This document shows positions 9,583 to 17,929 of a stretch of DNA of 64,000 nt, piece by piece. Both the position numbers and the translations under genes were made by a program. The notes under the pieces are model-generated. The model was not told the origin of the DNA. It ran no database searches and saw only the letters and a program-made list of their open reading frames with translations. Position 1 is the first letter of the stretch; each line of letters begins with the position of its first letter. Source of the DNA: Shimia sp. Alg240-R146 (GTDB taxonomy: Bacteria; Pseudomonadota; Alphaproteobacteria; Rhodobacterales; Rhodobacteraceae); contig NZ_CAMZOK010000001.1 of the NCBI RefSeq assembly GCF_947331465.1, positions 1,736,001 through 1,800,000 on the forward strand, read 5' to 3'.

Positions 9583-11111
9583 GTTGCCACCTCGGTCAAA
9601 TCTACCAGCACAGTGACGGCGCGCGTTTCGGAGACCGGATAGTCAGGAAGCATCTGCGCAAACGCGATCCCGTTCTCGTCAAAAGACACCAGCCAGACGG
9701 TGTCCCCAGTTGACCCACTCCAGCGGGCCAAGGACGCGCCCCGAGGGAGCGCGTGGACCGAAATGCCCTTAGCCGATTTGGGCTTTTGGGCCGCGTTCGA
9801 AAGAAGATTGGACAACAGCGCGACGGCAACCGTTGCTTCTGGTGCTGTCAGCTCGGGGGCGACCTCCAGGTGCAAGCCTTCTGTTTGCGCGAAGGCGCGG
9901 CGCAGAAACAAAAGTGGAGACGAGAATGTCTCACCACTCGCTGAGAGGGTTGTGTCGTCTGTTATCTCAGCAAGAAGGTCAGGGCCTTCCGTGCATGTTT
10001 CTGAAGTTCCCACTTGCGACCACGCAACGATTTCGATGACGTTTTCCCGAGCTTGTCGGGCTTTGGAGAGGTCAATTGTTCGGGTCAGATTTGATGCACC
10101 TTGAGACAAGGTCACGTGATCAACGAGACGGTTATTATGCGTCACAGACAAGTTCCACGAGGCCTCTAGTGGTGTGGTTCCGAGGATCATGTCCAAAGTG
10201 AATGTCGCGGGGATATTTGCTTCCTCTGCGTCCATCAAGTCATACCGGATGCGCCACGAGTTCATGCTTTTAAACCGGCGCAAACCGTAGATGGTGCTTG
10301 TCGCCGCAAGAGCGCGAGACCAGGCGTATTTCGGCTTTTGTGTCGCGCTGCCAGACGGCAAACCTGAAATGGCCGTTTCCGGAGTTATGGCGCCTGAGCC
10401 GCTGCCGAAATGCACCTTCCAGCTCGCATCTGAGAGAGTATGTGCGGTGCGCAACGCCTCGGCACGTTCTTTGGGGTCTTCACTCCAAAACAACGTGACT
10501 TGTCGACCAGCCAAGTTGGCTCGGTCCCGGACACTCAAAGCTTCGGTGTCCAGAGCCAAAAATAAGGCGCTGGTCGTTTCGATCTCGACGATGGCTTCTA
10601 AGCCTTCGTCTTTGCCGCAAGGGGTGAGTGGGCTTTCCCCTTGGAGACTGAAGGAAACGACCAGCTGCTCTCTCGTGAGATCTTCCGTGGTGAGGTCAAT
10701 CCTGAGAGAGCGCCCTGCCTCTCCTGAACGCAGCAACAATTCGGCACGGCGGGAGTTTCCGATTGAGACGCGCAAGACGCCTTCAACCCCAGCCGACACT
10801 TGAACCGTCACATCAAGTTGGAGGTGTCCAGAAGTAGGGCGCGCATCCGTCGGTAAGAAAAACGTCGCGCCCTGATAGGCAGGTAAACCGGTAAGAATGA
10901 TGGGCTCATCCGGGTTGATGCGCTGGGCAATCACGTGGGATCGCCCAGATGCGCCTTGTGGCGGCCGATGCGCGGTTTCAAATCGCAATTGTGGACCCTG
11001 AAAGGCTTCGACAAGCGCTTGCTTGCCGAGTTGCAGGGCTTCGGATCGTGAGAGAAAAAGAGAAATTCCTGCCAAAAGGAAGGCAAGAAGGCCCATGCCA
11101 ATCAATCGCAT
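9579..11111 (-). CDS. BcsB-like periplasmic partner of the polysaccharide synthase
   Basis: 510 residues with an N-terminal hydrophobic anchor or signal (residues 2-20, LIGMGLLAFLLAGISLFLS) and a large beta-rich periplasmic part. The segment NNRLVDHVTLSQGASNLTR, followed by a Cys-containing GTSETCTEGPDLLAEITDD, resembles the repeated carbohydrate-binding/flavodoxin-like modules of BcsB, which guides the nascent glucan in cellulose synthase. It is shorter than BcsB (usually 700 or more) and I see no C-terminal membrane helix, so contact with the synthase may differ. It lies 82 bp after sqdB and overlaps the glycosyltransferase by 4 bp, supporting a BcsA-BcsB-like pair. The family assignment rests on pattern and context rather than a clear motif. 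Confidence 0.6.
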   Translation of the reverse strand: MRLIGMGLLAFLLAGISLFLSRSEALQLGKQALVEAFQGPQLRFETAHRPPQGASGRSHVIAQRINPDEPIILTGLPAYQGATFFLPTDARPTSGHLQLDVTVQVSAGVEGVLRVSIGNSRRAELLLRSGEAGRSLRIDLTTEDLTREQLVVSFSLQGESPLTPCGKDEGLEAIVEIETTSALFLALDTEALSVRDRANLAGRQVTLFWSEDPKERAEALRTAHTLSDASWKVHFGSGSGAITPETAISGLPSGSATQKPKYAWSRALAATSTIYGLRRFKSMNSWRIRYDLMDAEEANIPATFTLDMILGTTPLEASWNLSVTHNNRLVDHVTLSQGASNLTRTIDLSKARQARENVIEIVAWSQVGTSETCTEGPDLLAEITDDTTLSASGETFSSPLLFLRRAFAQTEGLHLEVAPELTAPEATVAVALLSNLLSNAAQKPKSAKGISVHALPRGASLARWSGSTGDTVWLVSFDENGIAFAQMLPDYPVSETRAVTVLVDLTEVAT

Positions 11112-11193
11112 TTGAGGTCACCACACATTTTGCCTGAACAAACCGGAATGGCCTTGAGCGCACCTCCAAGCGCACCCAAGGGCCAGGTCTGGG

Positions 11194-12405
11194 TCAGGCG
11201 GCTTTCTTAACCACGCCGGGGCGCTGATTGTCGGTCCATGTCGAAACACAGGGGATCATCTTGTGGATGCACCTGTGGGCGTATTTGGCCGCGATCTCTT
11301 GTGTTTCTTCCATCAGGCCATCAGCAAGCGTCGTGGGATTTAGGCCCAGATCAAGGAAGGTTTTGTTTGAAACGCGGAGGTCATTCTCGGCGGCCTCATT
11401 CCGAGGATTGTCGACGTAGGCGACTTTGGCGCCGGACACCCGTGCGACAAGGATCGCCAGATCGCGCACAGTGTGGGTCTCTGTCATCTGGTTCAAAATA
11501 GCGACCTTGCCGTCTGGCATTGGCGGATTTTCGACGGCCAAGGCGATACAGCGGACTGTGTCTTTGATGTGGATAAACGCACGTGTCTGTCCGCCGGTGC
11601 CGTGAACCGTCAATGGATGTCCAACTACGGCTTGCATCAAAAAGCGGTTCAAGACCGTGCCATAGTCGCCGTCGTAGTCAAACCGGTTGACCAAACGCGC
11701 GTCCATCTTGGTTTCATCCGTTTGTGTTCCCCAGACGATCCCCTGGTGCAGGTCGGTCACCCGCAACCTGTCATTCTTGGCGTAGAACTGGAACAGGATC
11801 TGATCCATCGACTTCGTCATGTGATAGACACTGCCGGGATTGGTCGGATACAGAATGTCGCGCTGGAAAATGCGTTTGTTGTCGCCTGGGATGTAGACGT
11901 TGAGATAGCCTTCGGGGATTTCCATGCCGTCATCGTCATACCCGTAAACGCCCATCGTGCCGAGGTGTACGATATGAGGGTCGATCCCCAGTTCAGTGAC
12001 GGCCGCCAGAACATTATGGGTGGCCGAAATATTGTTGTCGACCGTATAGCGTTTTTCCGCGATCCCCTTCATCGAGTAAGGCGCGGCGCGTTGCTCGCCG
12101 AAGTGGATGACTGTGTCCGGCTTGACCGACGCGAGAAGCGCGGTAAAGCGGTCAAATTCGCGCGCCACATCGATGCATTCGAAGTCAATGACAAGACCGG
12201 TCGCATCGGTCCAAGCTTGCAAGCGCTCTTCTACAGTGGCAATCGGCGTTAGGCTATCCGCGCCCATTTTCTTGTCGATCCAGCGACGCGACAGGTTGTC
12301 GACGATTGTCACCTGGTGGCCAAGTTTGGACAGGTGAAGCGCAGTGGGCCAGCCACAAAAACCATCGCCACCGATCACAATAATCTTTTTTACGTTGTTA
12401 CCCAT
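11194..12405 (-). CDS. sqdB: UDP-sulfoquinovose synthase homologue (SQD1/SqdB family)
   Basis: Extended short-chain dehydrogenase of 403 residues that in characterised relatives makes UDP-sulfoquinovose from UDP-glucose and sulfite. The NAD-binding GGDGFCGW motif is at residues 12-19. Family-typical segments include VIHFGEQRAAPYSM, a catalytic Thr in LGTMGVYG, the Tyr-x3-Lys pair near 192-196 (VYHMTK), QGIVWGTQTDET and NRFDYDGDYGTVLNRF. They match what I recall of SQD1/SqdB closely, not ordinary sugar epimerases. The ATG at 12405 has GAAAG upstream. The usual sulfolipid partner genes sqdC, sqdD or sqdX are absent; the gene instead heads a BcsB-like/BcsA-like run, so its product may go to an exopolysaccharide. 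A palindrome lies 124 bp upstream. Confidence 0.85.
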   Translation of the reverse strand: MGNNVKKIIVIGGDGFCGWPTALHLSKLGHQVTIVDNLSRRWIDKKMGADSLTPIATVEERLQAWTDATGLVIDFECIDVAREFDRFTALLASVKPDTVIHFGEQRAAPYSMKGIAEKRYTVDNNISATHNVLAAVTELGIDPHIVHLGTMGVYGYDDDGMEIPEGYLNVYIPGDNKRIFQRDILYPTNPGSVYHMTKSMDQILFQFYAKNDRLRVTDLHQGIVWGTQTDETKMDARLVNRFDYDGDYGTVLNRFLMQAVVGHPLTVHGTGGQTRAFIHIKDTVRCIALAVENPPMPDGKVAILNQMTETHTVRDLAILVARVSGAKVAYVDNPRNEAAENDLRVSNKTFLDLGLNPTTLADGLMEETQEIAAKYAHRCIHKMIPCVSTWTDNQRPGVVKKAA

Positions 12406-12528
12406 TTTGGTTTCTTTCCCATAATCAGAGCGCCTGAAGCGCGTTTTGAAGATGGGTTAAGAATAGGTTTATTCGTGGCGTTGATGGGGGCGGCGAAGGG
12501 ATATCGTGAGGGTCTGAAGCATGGGGTG

Positions 12529-12546
12529 CCTATGCTGAGGTATAGG
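12529..12546. promoter_or_regulatory. Palindromic operator A upstream of sqdB
   Basis: CCTATGC-TGAG-GTATAGG: 7-bp arms with one mismatch around a 4-bp centre. It lies 124 bp upstream of the sqdB start and just beyond the 3' end of the kinase gene. An almost identical palindrome sits at 15640-15655 upstream of the response regulator. Size and symmetry suit a dimeric NarL/FixJ-type regulator. Binding is inferred from the shared sequence. Confidence 0.55.
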
Positions 12547-12550
12547 CGGC

Positions 12551-15061
12551 TTACTCGTCTGACGCTGACAAAAGCGACCTGACGGCTTTGGCCGCTGTGT
12601 CGGCCGCCTTTCCGATTTGGCTCAGCGCATCCGCGTACTTCGCGGGGTCGTCGATTGTGCTTGCTTGTGCCAGGGCATTTTCGATGTCTTGCAAACCCAA
12701 AAGTCCCGCTGAGCCGCGCAACTTGTGCAGCATTTCGGAAATCACCGTGGCTTCGCTTGCCGGTGATTTTTGGCCGAGGCTGAAAAGGCCTTCCTCCAAC
12801 TCCGCGAAAAAGCGGTTGGCCGTTTCTTGAGTTTTCGTATCCCCAAGCGCTTTGCGGAGATCGTCGATGACGTCCACTAAAATCGGACCGGACACGCTGG
12901 CCGCTGATTGTCCTGTGTCCTTCATTCCTTGCAGCGTCTCTTTCAACTCCGACAGGCGTAGGGGCTTCGTACAAAACCCATCCATGCCAGCGTTCTTAGC
13001 CTTGAGCCGGTATTCTTCCCGACCGTGGGCAGTGAGACCCAAAACATAGGTTTGGCAATTGGGACCGTTTCCTTGCCGAATTCTGCGCGTCGCTTCGATA
13101 CCGTCCATGAACGGCATGCTGATATCCATGATGATAAGATCGAACTCGGCGCCATCGGCCTTTTTCAGACCTTCCAGCCCGTTGTCGGCCTCAGTCACGG
13201 CATGGCCGAAACCCGCGAGCATCTCGCGCAGGACAGAGCGGTTAATGGCATTGTCTTCAACGATCAGAATTGATTTCGAAGCATCGTCGGTAACATTACG
13301 TACGTCAGGCGCTGGCTCATCTGATTTGGTCACGACCCGTTGTAGGGGGACCGACAGCGTAAAGCTGCTGCCATTGCCTTGCTGGCTGTCCACATTAAGA
13401 TCCCCGTCCATCAGCCTCGCGATTTTTCGCGCGATAGACAGGCCAAGACCGTCGCCGCGGCTCTGCCGGCCTTCCGAGCGGGCCAATGCTACAAAATCTT
13501 CAAAAATCGCCTCAAACTTGTCCTCGGGGATGCCGCTCCCCGTGTCCAGGACCTGAATCCGGGCCATCGTTTCGTTCGGGCCGTGGATTCCGTTCACAGT
13601 GACGGTGACACCGCCCTGATCGGTGAACTTGATGGCGTTGCCAATCAAATTGGTCAAAATCTGATTGATCCGCCCACCGTCGCCCCAAAAGTCCCCTGTC
13701 ATCGAGGCATCTATTTCGACGTGCAGAGTGAGGCCTTTTTCCGTTGCCAGAGTCCGGAGAACGTCGGCGACCCGTTGCACGGTGTCACGCAAGGAGAACA
13801 CTTCGGGAGACAGCGACATGACGCCGGACTCGATGCGGGTGATATCCAGAGCCTCGTTCACGTTTTCCAAGAGGATTTCGCTTGAGGCCGCCGCAACTTG
13901 AACGAAACGCTCTTGTTTCTTGTCCAAATGCGTCGTTTTGAGCAAATCCAGAACACCCAAAATTCCATTCAACGGCGTGCGCATTTCGTGACTCATTACG
14001 GTCAGGAACCGGGATTTGGCATTGTCGGCACGTTCAGCCCGATCCCGCGCCTCGACCAGTTTCTGTTCATTGATTTTCCGCTCACTGATATCCCTGATGT
14101 AGGCGATAAAGACGTTTTCGCCTTCTTGATGGGTTGAGGTGATGTTGAGTTCTATCGGAAATTCTTCACCGGATTTGCGAAGAGCCGTTAGTTCGATGCG
14201 ACCGGCGTCAATCACATGCGGGGTTCCGGTTGATAAAAACCGTTGCATGCCGGCCTCGTGCGCGTCGCGGTGTTGGTGCGGCACGAACGTTGTCGACATT
14301 TTTTGACCGAGAATTTCGGCGCGCGACCACCCAAATATTTCTACGGCCGCTTCGTTGAATTCAATGATTTCACCCAGTTGATTGGAAATCACAATGCCAT
14401 CGAGTGACGCGGTTACTGTTGATGCCAGCCGATCGGCTGTGACTTGCAAATCGTCATCCTTACGACGTGCACGCGCAAGAAGCCGATCAAGGAAAAATAG
14501 CGCTCCTACAAGACCCGCAATCAAAACAATTGCCAAAAACCCCACACTGCGAAGCTGGGTTGCAAATGCGACCCTTTCGGCTTCCTTCGCTTGTGACCCA
14601 AGGGTCACTCCTAGAATGGCAAGGCGCCGGACATCCGGTCTCAGGTCGTCGGTCAGGTCACGCAGGCGACGTATGTCGGTTCCAGTTAGGGCGCCTGGCT
14701 GATCGATCAACGCAGTTGATGCAGCGGTGAAACCTTCCAGCTTCGCAATTATTTCACGTGCTTCTGCACTCCCGGCCCAAAGGGAGCGTCTCAACCCATT
14801 GCTCACCAAACCAACGCGGCTCAGCGTTATGTCGGTTCTAAAGCGGATCTCTTCGCTGTCGGGCTCAGAGGTATTTTCGACATTGGCCAATAAAGCGTTG
14901 AGGTTGGCAAACTCTGTTTCGAGTTGGAAGACTGTCCATTGGGTGTCGTCCGTCTCAGTGGTCATAACCGCGCGGAGCTGACCCGGCAGGCCGAACCACA
15001 GCAGGATCAGCAAAGCGATCAGGGCCGAAATCACCCCATAGATTGCAAAACGTTTGATCAA
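12551..15061 (-). CDS. Hybrid histidine kinase (PAS-HisKA-HATPase-REC-Hpt)
   Basis: Inner-membrane sensor kinase of 836 residues. A membrane segment at 5-24, a periplasmic helical region to about 175, a second membrane segment near 177-197, and a PAS domain near 210-330. The HisKA box SHEMRTP has its His at about residue 358. A HATPase domain follows, then a receiver with the phosphorylatable Asp at about 646 (IIMDISMPF) and an Hpt domain with its His at about 779 (LHKLRGSAG). This is a complete internal phosphorelay. The output is probably the divergent NarL-type regulator at 15726. The start is TTG at 15061, with no near ATG in frame. The cysteine-free sulfite-oxidase-fold gene ends 30 bp upstream, probably in the same operon. 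Confidence 0.88.
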   Translation of the reverse strand: MIKRFAIYGVISALIALLILLWFGLPGQLRAVMTTETDDTQWTVFQLETEFANLNALLANVENTSEPDSEEIRFRTDITLSRVGLVSNGLRRSLWAGSAEAREIIAKLEGFTAASTALIDQPGALTGTDIRRLRDLTDDLRPDVRRLAILGVTLGSQAKEAERVAFATQLRSVGFLAIVLIAGLVGALFFLDRLLARARRKDDDLQVTADRLASTVTASLDGIVISNQLGEIIEFNEAAVEIFGWSRAEILGQKMSTTFVPHQHRDAHEAGMQRFLSTGTPHVIDAGRIELTALRKSGEEFPIELNITSTHQEGENVFIAYIRDISERKINEQKLVEARDRAERADNAKSRFLTVMSHEMRTPLNGILGVLDLLKTTHLDKKQERFVQVAAASSEILLENVNEALDITRIESGVMSLSPEVFSLRDTVQRVADVLRTLATEKGLTLHVEIDASMTGDFWGDGGRINQILTNLIGNAIKFTDQGGVTVTVNGIHGPNETMARIQVLDTGSGIPEDKFEAIFEDFVALARSEGRQSRGDGLGLSIARKIARLMDGDLNVDSQQGNGSSFTLSVPLQRVVTKSDEPAPDVRNVTDDASKSILIVEDNAINRSVLREMLAGFGHAVTEADNGLEGLKKADGAEFDLIIMDISMPFMDGIEATRRIRQGNGPNCQTYVLGLTAHGREEYRLKAKNAGMDGFCTKPLRLSELKETLQGMKDTGQSAASVSGPILVDVIDDLRKALGDTKTQETANRFFAELEEGLFSLGQKSPASEATVISEMLHKLRGSAGLLGLQDIENALAQASTIDDPAKYADALSQIGKAADTAAKAVRSLLSASDE

Positions 15062-15091
15062 ATCGATTATCCGTCCAGAACGCGTTATGTC

Positions 15092-15565
15092 CTATTTTAT
15101 GACGGAAAGCAGGCTCAGCTGCCAGACAGAACGCGCATAAGCCGTTTCTGAACGAAAAGACGAAGCTGCATCATATGGAAAAACCACCCAAAACGGTCCC
15201 TTGTCACGTATCGGCATCACCGCACCATCCATACGTGTGGCAACAATCGGATAGTCGTCCCCGATTTCAGACATCGGCATATCCACAGCGTAGTCGTTTA
15301 ACGCGGTCATACGCAGCGTCGTGCCGGAAACCTCGGCAGCTTGCAGCAGGGCACTCAATGAGACGCCGGAGAACACGACATCTTCGTCCGTCCAGATGGT
15401 GGACGTCTCAAACGAAGTTTGTGGTAGGTCGTCGAGGTCTTTTATCGAGAACTCCACAGCCTTTCCGTCCATCCCCTCGATCCGTAACATCGAGCCATTG
15501 GCCAAGGCCGCATTTGGGACAAAAAACAAAGTAAAGATTGCTGCCAACACCACTGAAAACTTCAT
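15092..15565 (-). CDS. Secreted sulfite-oxidase-fold protein lacking the Mo-ligand cysteine
   Basis: 157 residues with a signal peptide (about 1-22, ending NAALA). The mature part resembles the molybdopterin-binding fold of the sulfite oxidase family (Oxidored_molyb), with FSGVSLSALLQAAEV, LNDYAVDMPMSEI and GPFWVVFPYD. The whole sequence contains no Cys, so the molybdenum ligand of true enzymes is absent and catalysis is unlikely. The ATG at 15565 has GGAGG eight bases upstream. It is the first gene of an apparent operon with the hybrid kinase, so a periplasmic sensing or ligand-presenting role for the kinase is a reasonable inference. The ligand is unknown. Confidence 0.75.
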   Translation of the reverse strand: MKFSVVLAAIFTLFFVPNAALANGSMLRIEGMDGKAVEFSIKDLDDLPQTSFETSTIWTDEDVVFSGVSLSALLQAAEVSGTTLRMTALNDYAVDMPMSEIGDDYPIVATRMDGAVMPIRDKGPFWVVFPYDAASSFRSETAYARSVWQLSLLSVIK

Positions 15566-15639
15566 TGCACACCTCCAAGTTTGCGAGGCGCTGTTTGACA
15601 GAAATTAACCTAGCGGTGGAAAGGCATTAGAGTAGAGGG

Positions 15640-15655
15640 CTATACTGAAGTATAG
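15640..15655. promoter_or_regulatory. Palindromic operator B between divergent regulatory genes
   Basis: CTATAC-TGAA-GTATAG is a perfect 6-bp inverted repeat around a 4-bp centre. It is placed almost midway between the divergent starts at 15565 and 15726, about 70-75 bp from each. It shares the core CTATrC-TGAr-GTATAG with the site upstream of sqdB. Likely bound by the adjacent NarL/FixJ-type regulator for autoregulation; this is inferred. Confidence 0.6.
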
Positions 15656-15725
15656 GAGCGGGCTGGATATGGCGCTCTTAATGCGGCTTATGAAAGAAGG
15701 GTGGGTACCCTGAAGGAGTAACGAT

Positions 15726-16343
15726 TTGTCGAATTTACTTATTGTAGACGACCACGATCTGGTTCGTGATACGATTGCGGCCTATTTAGGTCGATCGGAG
15801 GGGTTTGTGATTGAAACCGCTTCGAGCTTGGATGAGGCTTTAGAAAAACTGGCGGGAACAACGCCTTTTGATCTGTGCATTTTGGATTACCACATGCCTG
15901 GGATGAACGGTCTGTCAGGTTTGGAAACTGCCGCGTCAGCTCATCCTGCGGTGAAGTTTGCACTGATGTCAGGAGTGGCTGCGCCAGACGTTGCGCAGCA
16001 GGCTATGGGGATAGGGGCGGTTGGATTTTTCCCCAAGTCTCTTGGCGCTCCAAATCTGTTAAACGCTGTGCGTTTTGTCTTGTCTGGTGAGCGCTATTTT
16101 CCGTTCGATCTGGCTGTGGAAGCAGCCCAGACCACAACAACTATAGATTATCGAGGATTGACCGAGCGCGAACGCGAAACGCTTCGGGGTATTTGTGAAG
16201 GTAAATCCAACAAGGAAATCGGTCGCGACCTTGACCTGCAAGAAGTCACGATCAAGCTGCATGTTAAGAATATTCTATCGAAACTTGGCGTAAAGAATCG
16301 CACGCAAGCCGCCCTTCGAGCGCGGGAAGACGGCTTCAAATAG
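15726..16343 (+). CDS. NarL/FixJ-family response regulator
   Basis: 205 residues. Receiver domain with acidic pair D8-D9, phosphoacceptor D54 (LCILDYHMPG) and the conserved Lys in FFPKSL. The C-terminal LuxR-type helix-turn-helix (about 142-200) contains LTERERETLRGICEGKSNKE and the recognition-helix region VTIKLHVKNILSKLGVKNRT. The start is TTG at 15726, supported by a strong AAGGAG about nine bases upstream; translation from it gives the expected SNLLIVDDHD receiver start. It is divergent from the secreted sensor-like protein and hybrid kinase and is most likely their output. The two palindromes at 12529 and 15640 are its probable targets, which would place sqdB and the polysaccharide genes under its control. 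Confidence 0.9.
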   Translation: MSNLLIVDDHDLVRDTIAAYLGRSEGFVIETASSLDEALEKLAGTTPFDLCILDYHMPGMNGLSGLETAASAHPAVKFALMSGVAAPDVAQQAMGIGAVGFFPKSLGAPNLLNAVRFVLSGERYFPFDLAVEAAQTTTTIDYRGLTERERETLRGICEGKSNKEIGRDLDLQEVTIKLHVKNILSKLGVKNRTQAALRAREDGFK

Positions 16344-16485
16344 AGCGGTTTCTGGCTTCTGTCGACAGATGCACCTTGATCGTAGGTATCTTCCGCTCAA
16401 TCTTCGTCTAAGTTATCAAAACGAAGATTTCAGTGGAGAGGTGCAGCCAACCAACCGCTGTTCTGTCCGTCATTTAGGAATTGCC

Positions 16486-16917
16486 ATGCCTGTAAACCCA
16501 CGCCTTCTTGCAATCGCCGTGACGGCGGCTTTGGCCGTATCACAAGCCCACTCTGATGAAGCCCCACATTCTGAGCTGTCGCTCGAACTCAACGCAGTCC
16601 AAGAAGTCGAAGGCGCCTGCAGGGTGACTTTTGTGGCCAATAACACCACGGGGGCCGCCATCGACAAGGCGGTGTTTGAAACTGTGATTTTTGACTCCAC
16701 TGGCGCCGTGGTGAGGCTATCGTTGTTTGATTTCCGCGCGTTGCCAGAGGGGCGACCGCGGGTGCGCCAGTTTGACGTGCCAGGGATGAGGTGCGAGACC
16801 ATTTCCCAAACCCTGATCAACGGGGCAAACACTTGCATCGTGAATGGTGCAGAAAGTGATATTTGCGGCGACGGACTGACGCTCAGCAGCCGTATCAGCA
16901 TTAAGCTATTGGGATGA
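16486..16917 (+). CDS. Small secreted protein preceding the TonB/ExbBD genes
   Basis: 143 residues from the ATG at 16486 (AGGA six bases upstream). The signal peptide covers about residues 1-24 (LLAIAVTAALAVSQAHS). The mature part is beta-rich with four Cys (in EGACRV, GMRCET, NTCIV and SDICG), consistent with two disulfides in the periplasm. The same frame is open upstream to 16369, but that extension would bury the signal peptide. It overlaps exbB by four bases (ATGA), so it belongs to the TonB energising operon. I do not recognise a named domain. A role as an accessory periplasmic factor of this system is inferred from coupling alone. Confidence 0.75.
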   Translation: MPVNPRLLAIAVTAALAVSQAHSDEAPHSELSLELNAVQEVEGACRVTFVANNTTGAAIDKAVFETVIFDSTGAVVRLSLFDFRALPEGRPRVRQFDVPGMRCETISQTLINGANTCIVNGAESDICGDGLTLSSRISIKLLG

Positions 16918-17567
16918 ATACGATGAATGGTTTACGTGATGTGGTCGCCTTAGGTGGGCCGGTGGTGGCAATTCTGTTGGTGATGTCGGTTCTCACGGTT
17001 GCCGTCACCATCTATAAGCTTTGGCAATTTGCCGCCTCAGGCGTTGGGCGGCACAAGGTGTTGTCAGGCGCGCTCGCCGCTTGGGACGCAGGTGATGAAA
17101 GCGGTGCACGCACGCAACTTGTCAAAAGCCGCAGCTATCTTGCGCCCCTTGTTGAAACCGCGATTAAAATGCCAAAATCACAAGCCCTGAGCGATCGTTT
17201 GGATGCGGAGGCCGGGCTGGCGCTGGCCCGTTTGGAGCGGGGTTTTCGATTGCTGGACACCATCGCTCAATTGGCGCCATTGCTTGGGCTTTTCGGCACG
17301 GTCTTGGGCATGATCAAAGCCTTTCAAAGCCTACAGACCGCTGGTGCGTCGGTAGATCCATCGTTGCTTGCCGGTGGGATCTGGGTCGCATTGGTCACCA
17401 CCGCCGTTGGGCTCGCCGTTGCAATGCCCACCTCGATGGTGCTTTCCTGGTTGGAAAGCCGGACCGCGCGCGAGCGTGTCTTTGCGGACAAGGCGCTGCG
17501 CACGGTCTTGATGCCACATGAAACGAGTCCCCTTACTCTTGGTGACGGGACCGAGGAACATGCGTAA
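16914..17567 (+). CDS. exbB: MotA/TolQ/ExbB-family proton channel protein
   Basis: 217 residues, the proton-channel subunit that with ExbD energises TonB for outer-membrane uptake. A membrane segment at about 10-30 is followed by a cytoplasmic loop. A membrane pair at about 115-180 holds the family motif LLDTIAQLAPLLGLFGTVLGMI and a GIWVALVTTAVGLAVAMP segment with the conserved Thr residues. The ATG start overlaps the preceding stop (ATGA), and its 3' end overlaps the first exbD start by eight bases. With exbD, exbD and tonB following, ExbB is preferred over TolQ. Confidence 0.9.
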   Translation: MNTMNGLRDVVALGGPVVAILLVMSVLTVAVTIYKLWQFAASGVGRHKVLSGALAAWDAGDESGARTQLVKSRSYLAPLVETAIKMPKSQALSDRLDAEAGLALARLERGFRLLDTIAQLAPLLGLFGTVLGMIKAFQSLQTAGASVDPSLLAGGIWVALVTTAVGLAVAMPTSMVLSWLESRTARERVFADKALRTVLMPHETSPLTLGDGTEEHA

Positions 17568-17925
17568 CCTCGCCCCCTTTGTGCGCCGCCCGTTGGCGCT
17601 CACCCCGCTGATCGACGTGATCTTTCTGTTGCTCCTGTTCTTTATGCTGACCTCGACGTTTTCCACCTTTGGCGAAATCGAACTTAGCAACACGCGCGCG
17701 GGTAGCGGCACAGTGGATTCATCGGTTGACCGGTTTTTTGTGCAATTGGGAGCGGAGCGGGTGACCCTGAACGGGCAGCCCATATCGTTGGATGATGTCG
17801 CCACAGATGTCCAAACCGGGCAGGTTCTAGTCAGCCTTGATGACGACACAACGGCACAGCGTCTTGTTGATCTTCTGCATCGGCTTCGCGGGCGTGACGG
17901 GCTGGATGTGTTGGTGTTGGAGTAA
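17560..17925 (+). CDS. exbD: ExbD/TolR-family protein, first copy
   Basis: 121 residues from the ATG at 17560, which has GAGGAA just upstream; the frame is open further upstream inside exbB, but that start is unlikely. One membrane segment near residues 12-35 carries the proton-relay Asp in LTPLIDVIFLLLLFFMLTS. The periplasmic domain follows and ends VLVLE. It partners ExbB in transducing the proton gradient to TonB. The gene overlaps exbB by eight bases and is followed after four bases by a second exbD. Confidence 0.88.
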   Translation: MRNLAPFVRRPLALTPLIDVIFLLLLFFMLTSTFSTFGEIELSNTRAGSGTVDSSVDRFFVQLGAERVTLNGQPISLDDVATDVQTGQVLVSLDDDTTAQRLVDLLHRLRGRDGLDVLVLE

Positions 17926-17929
17926 GCCG

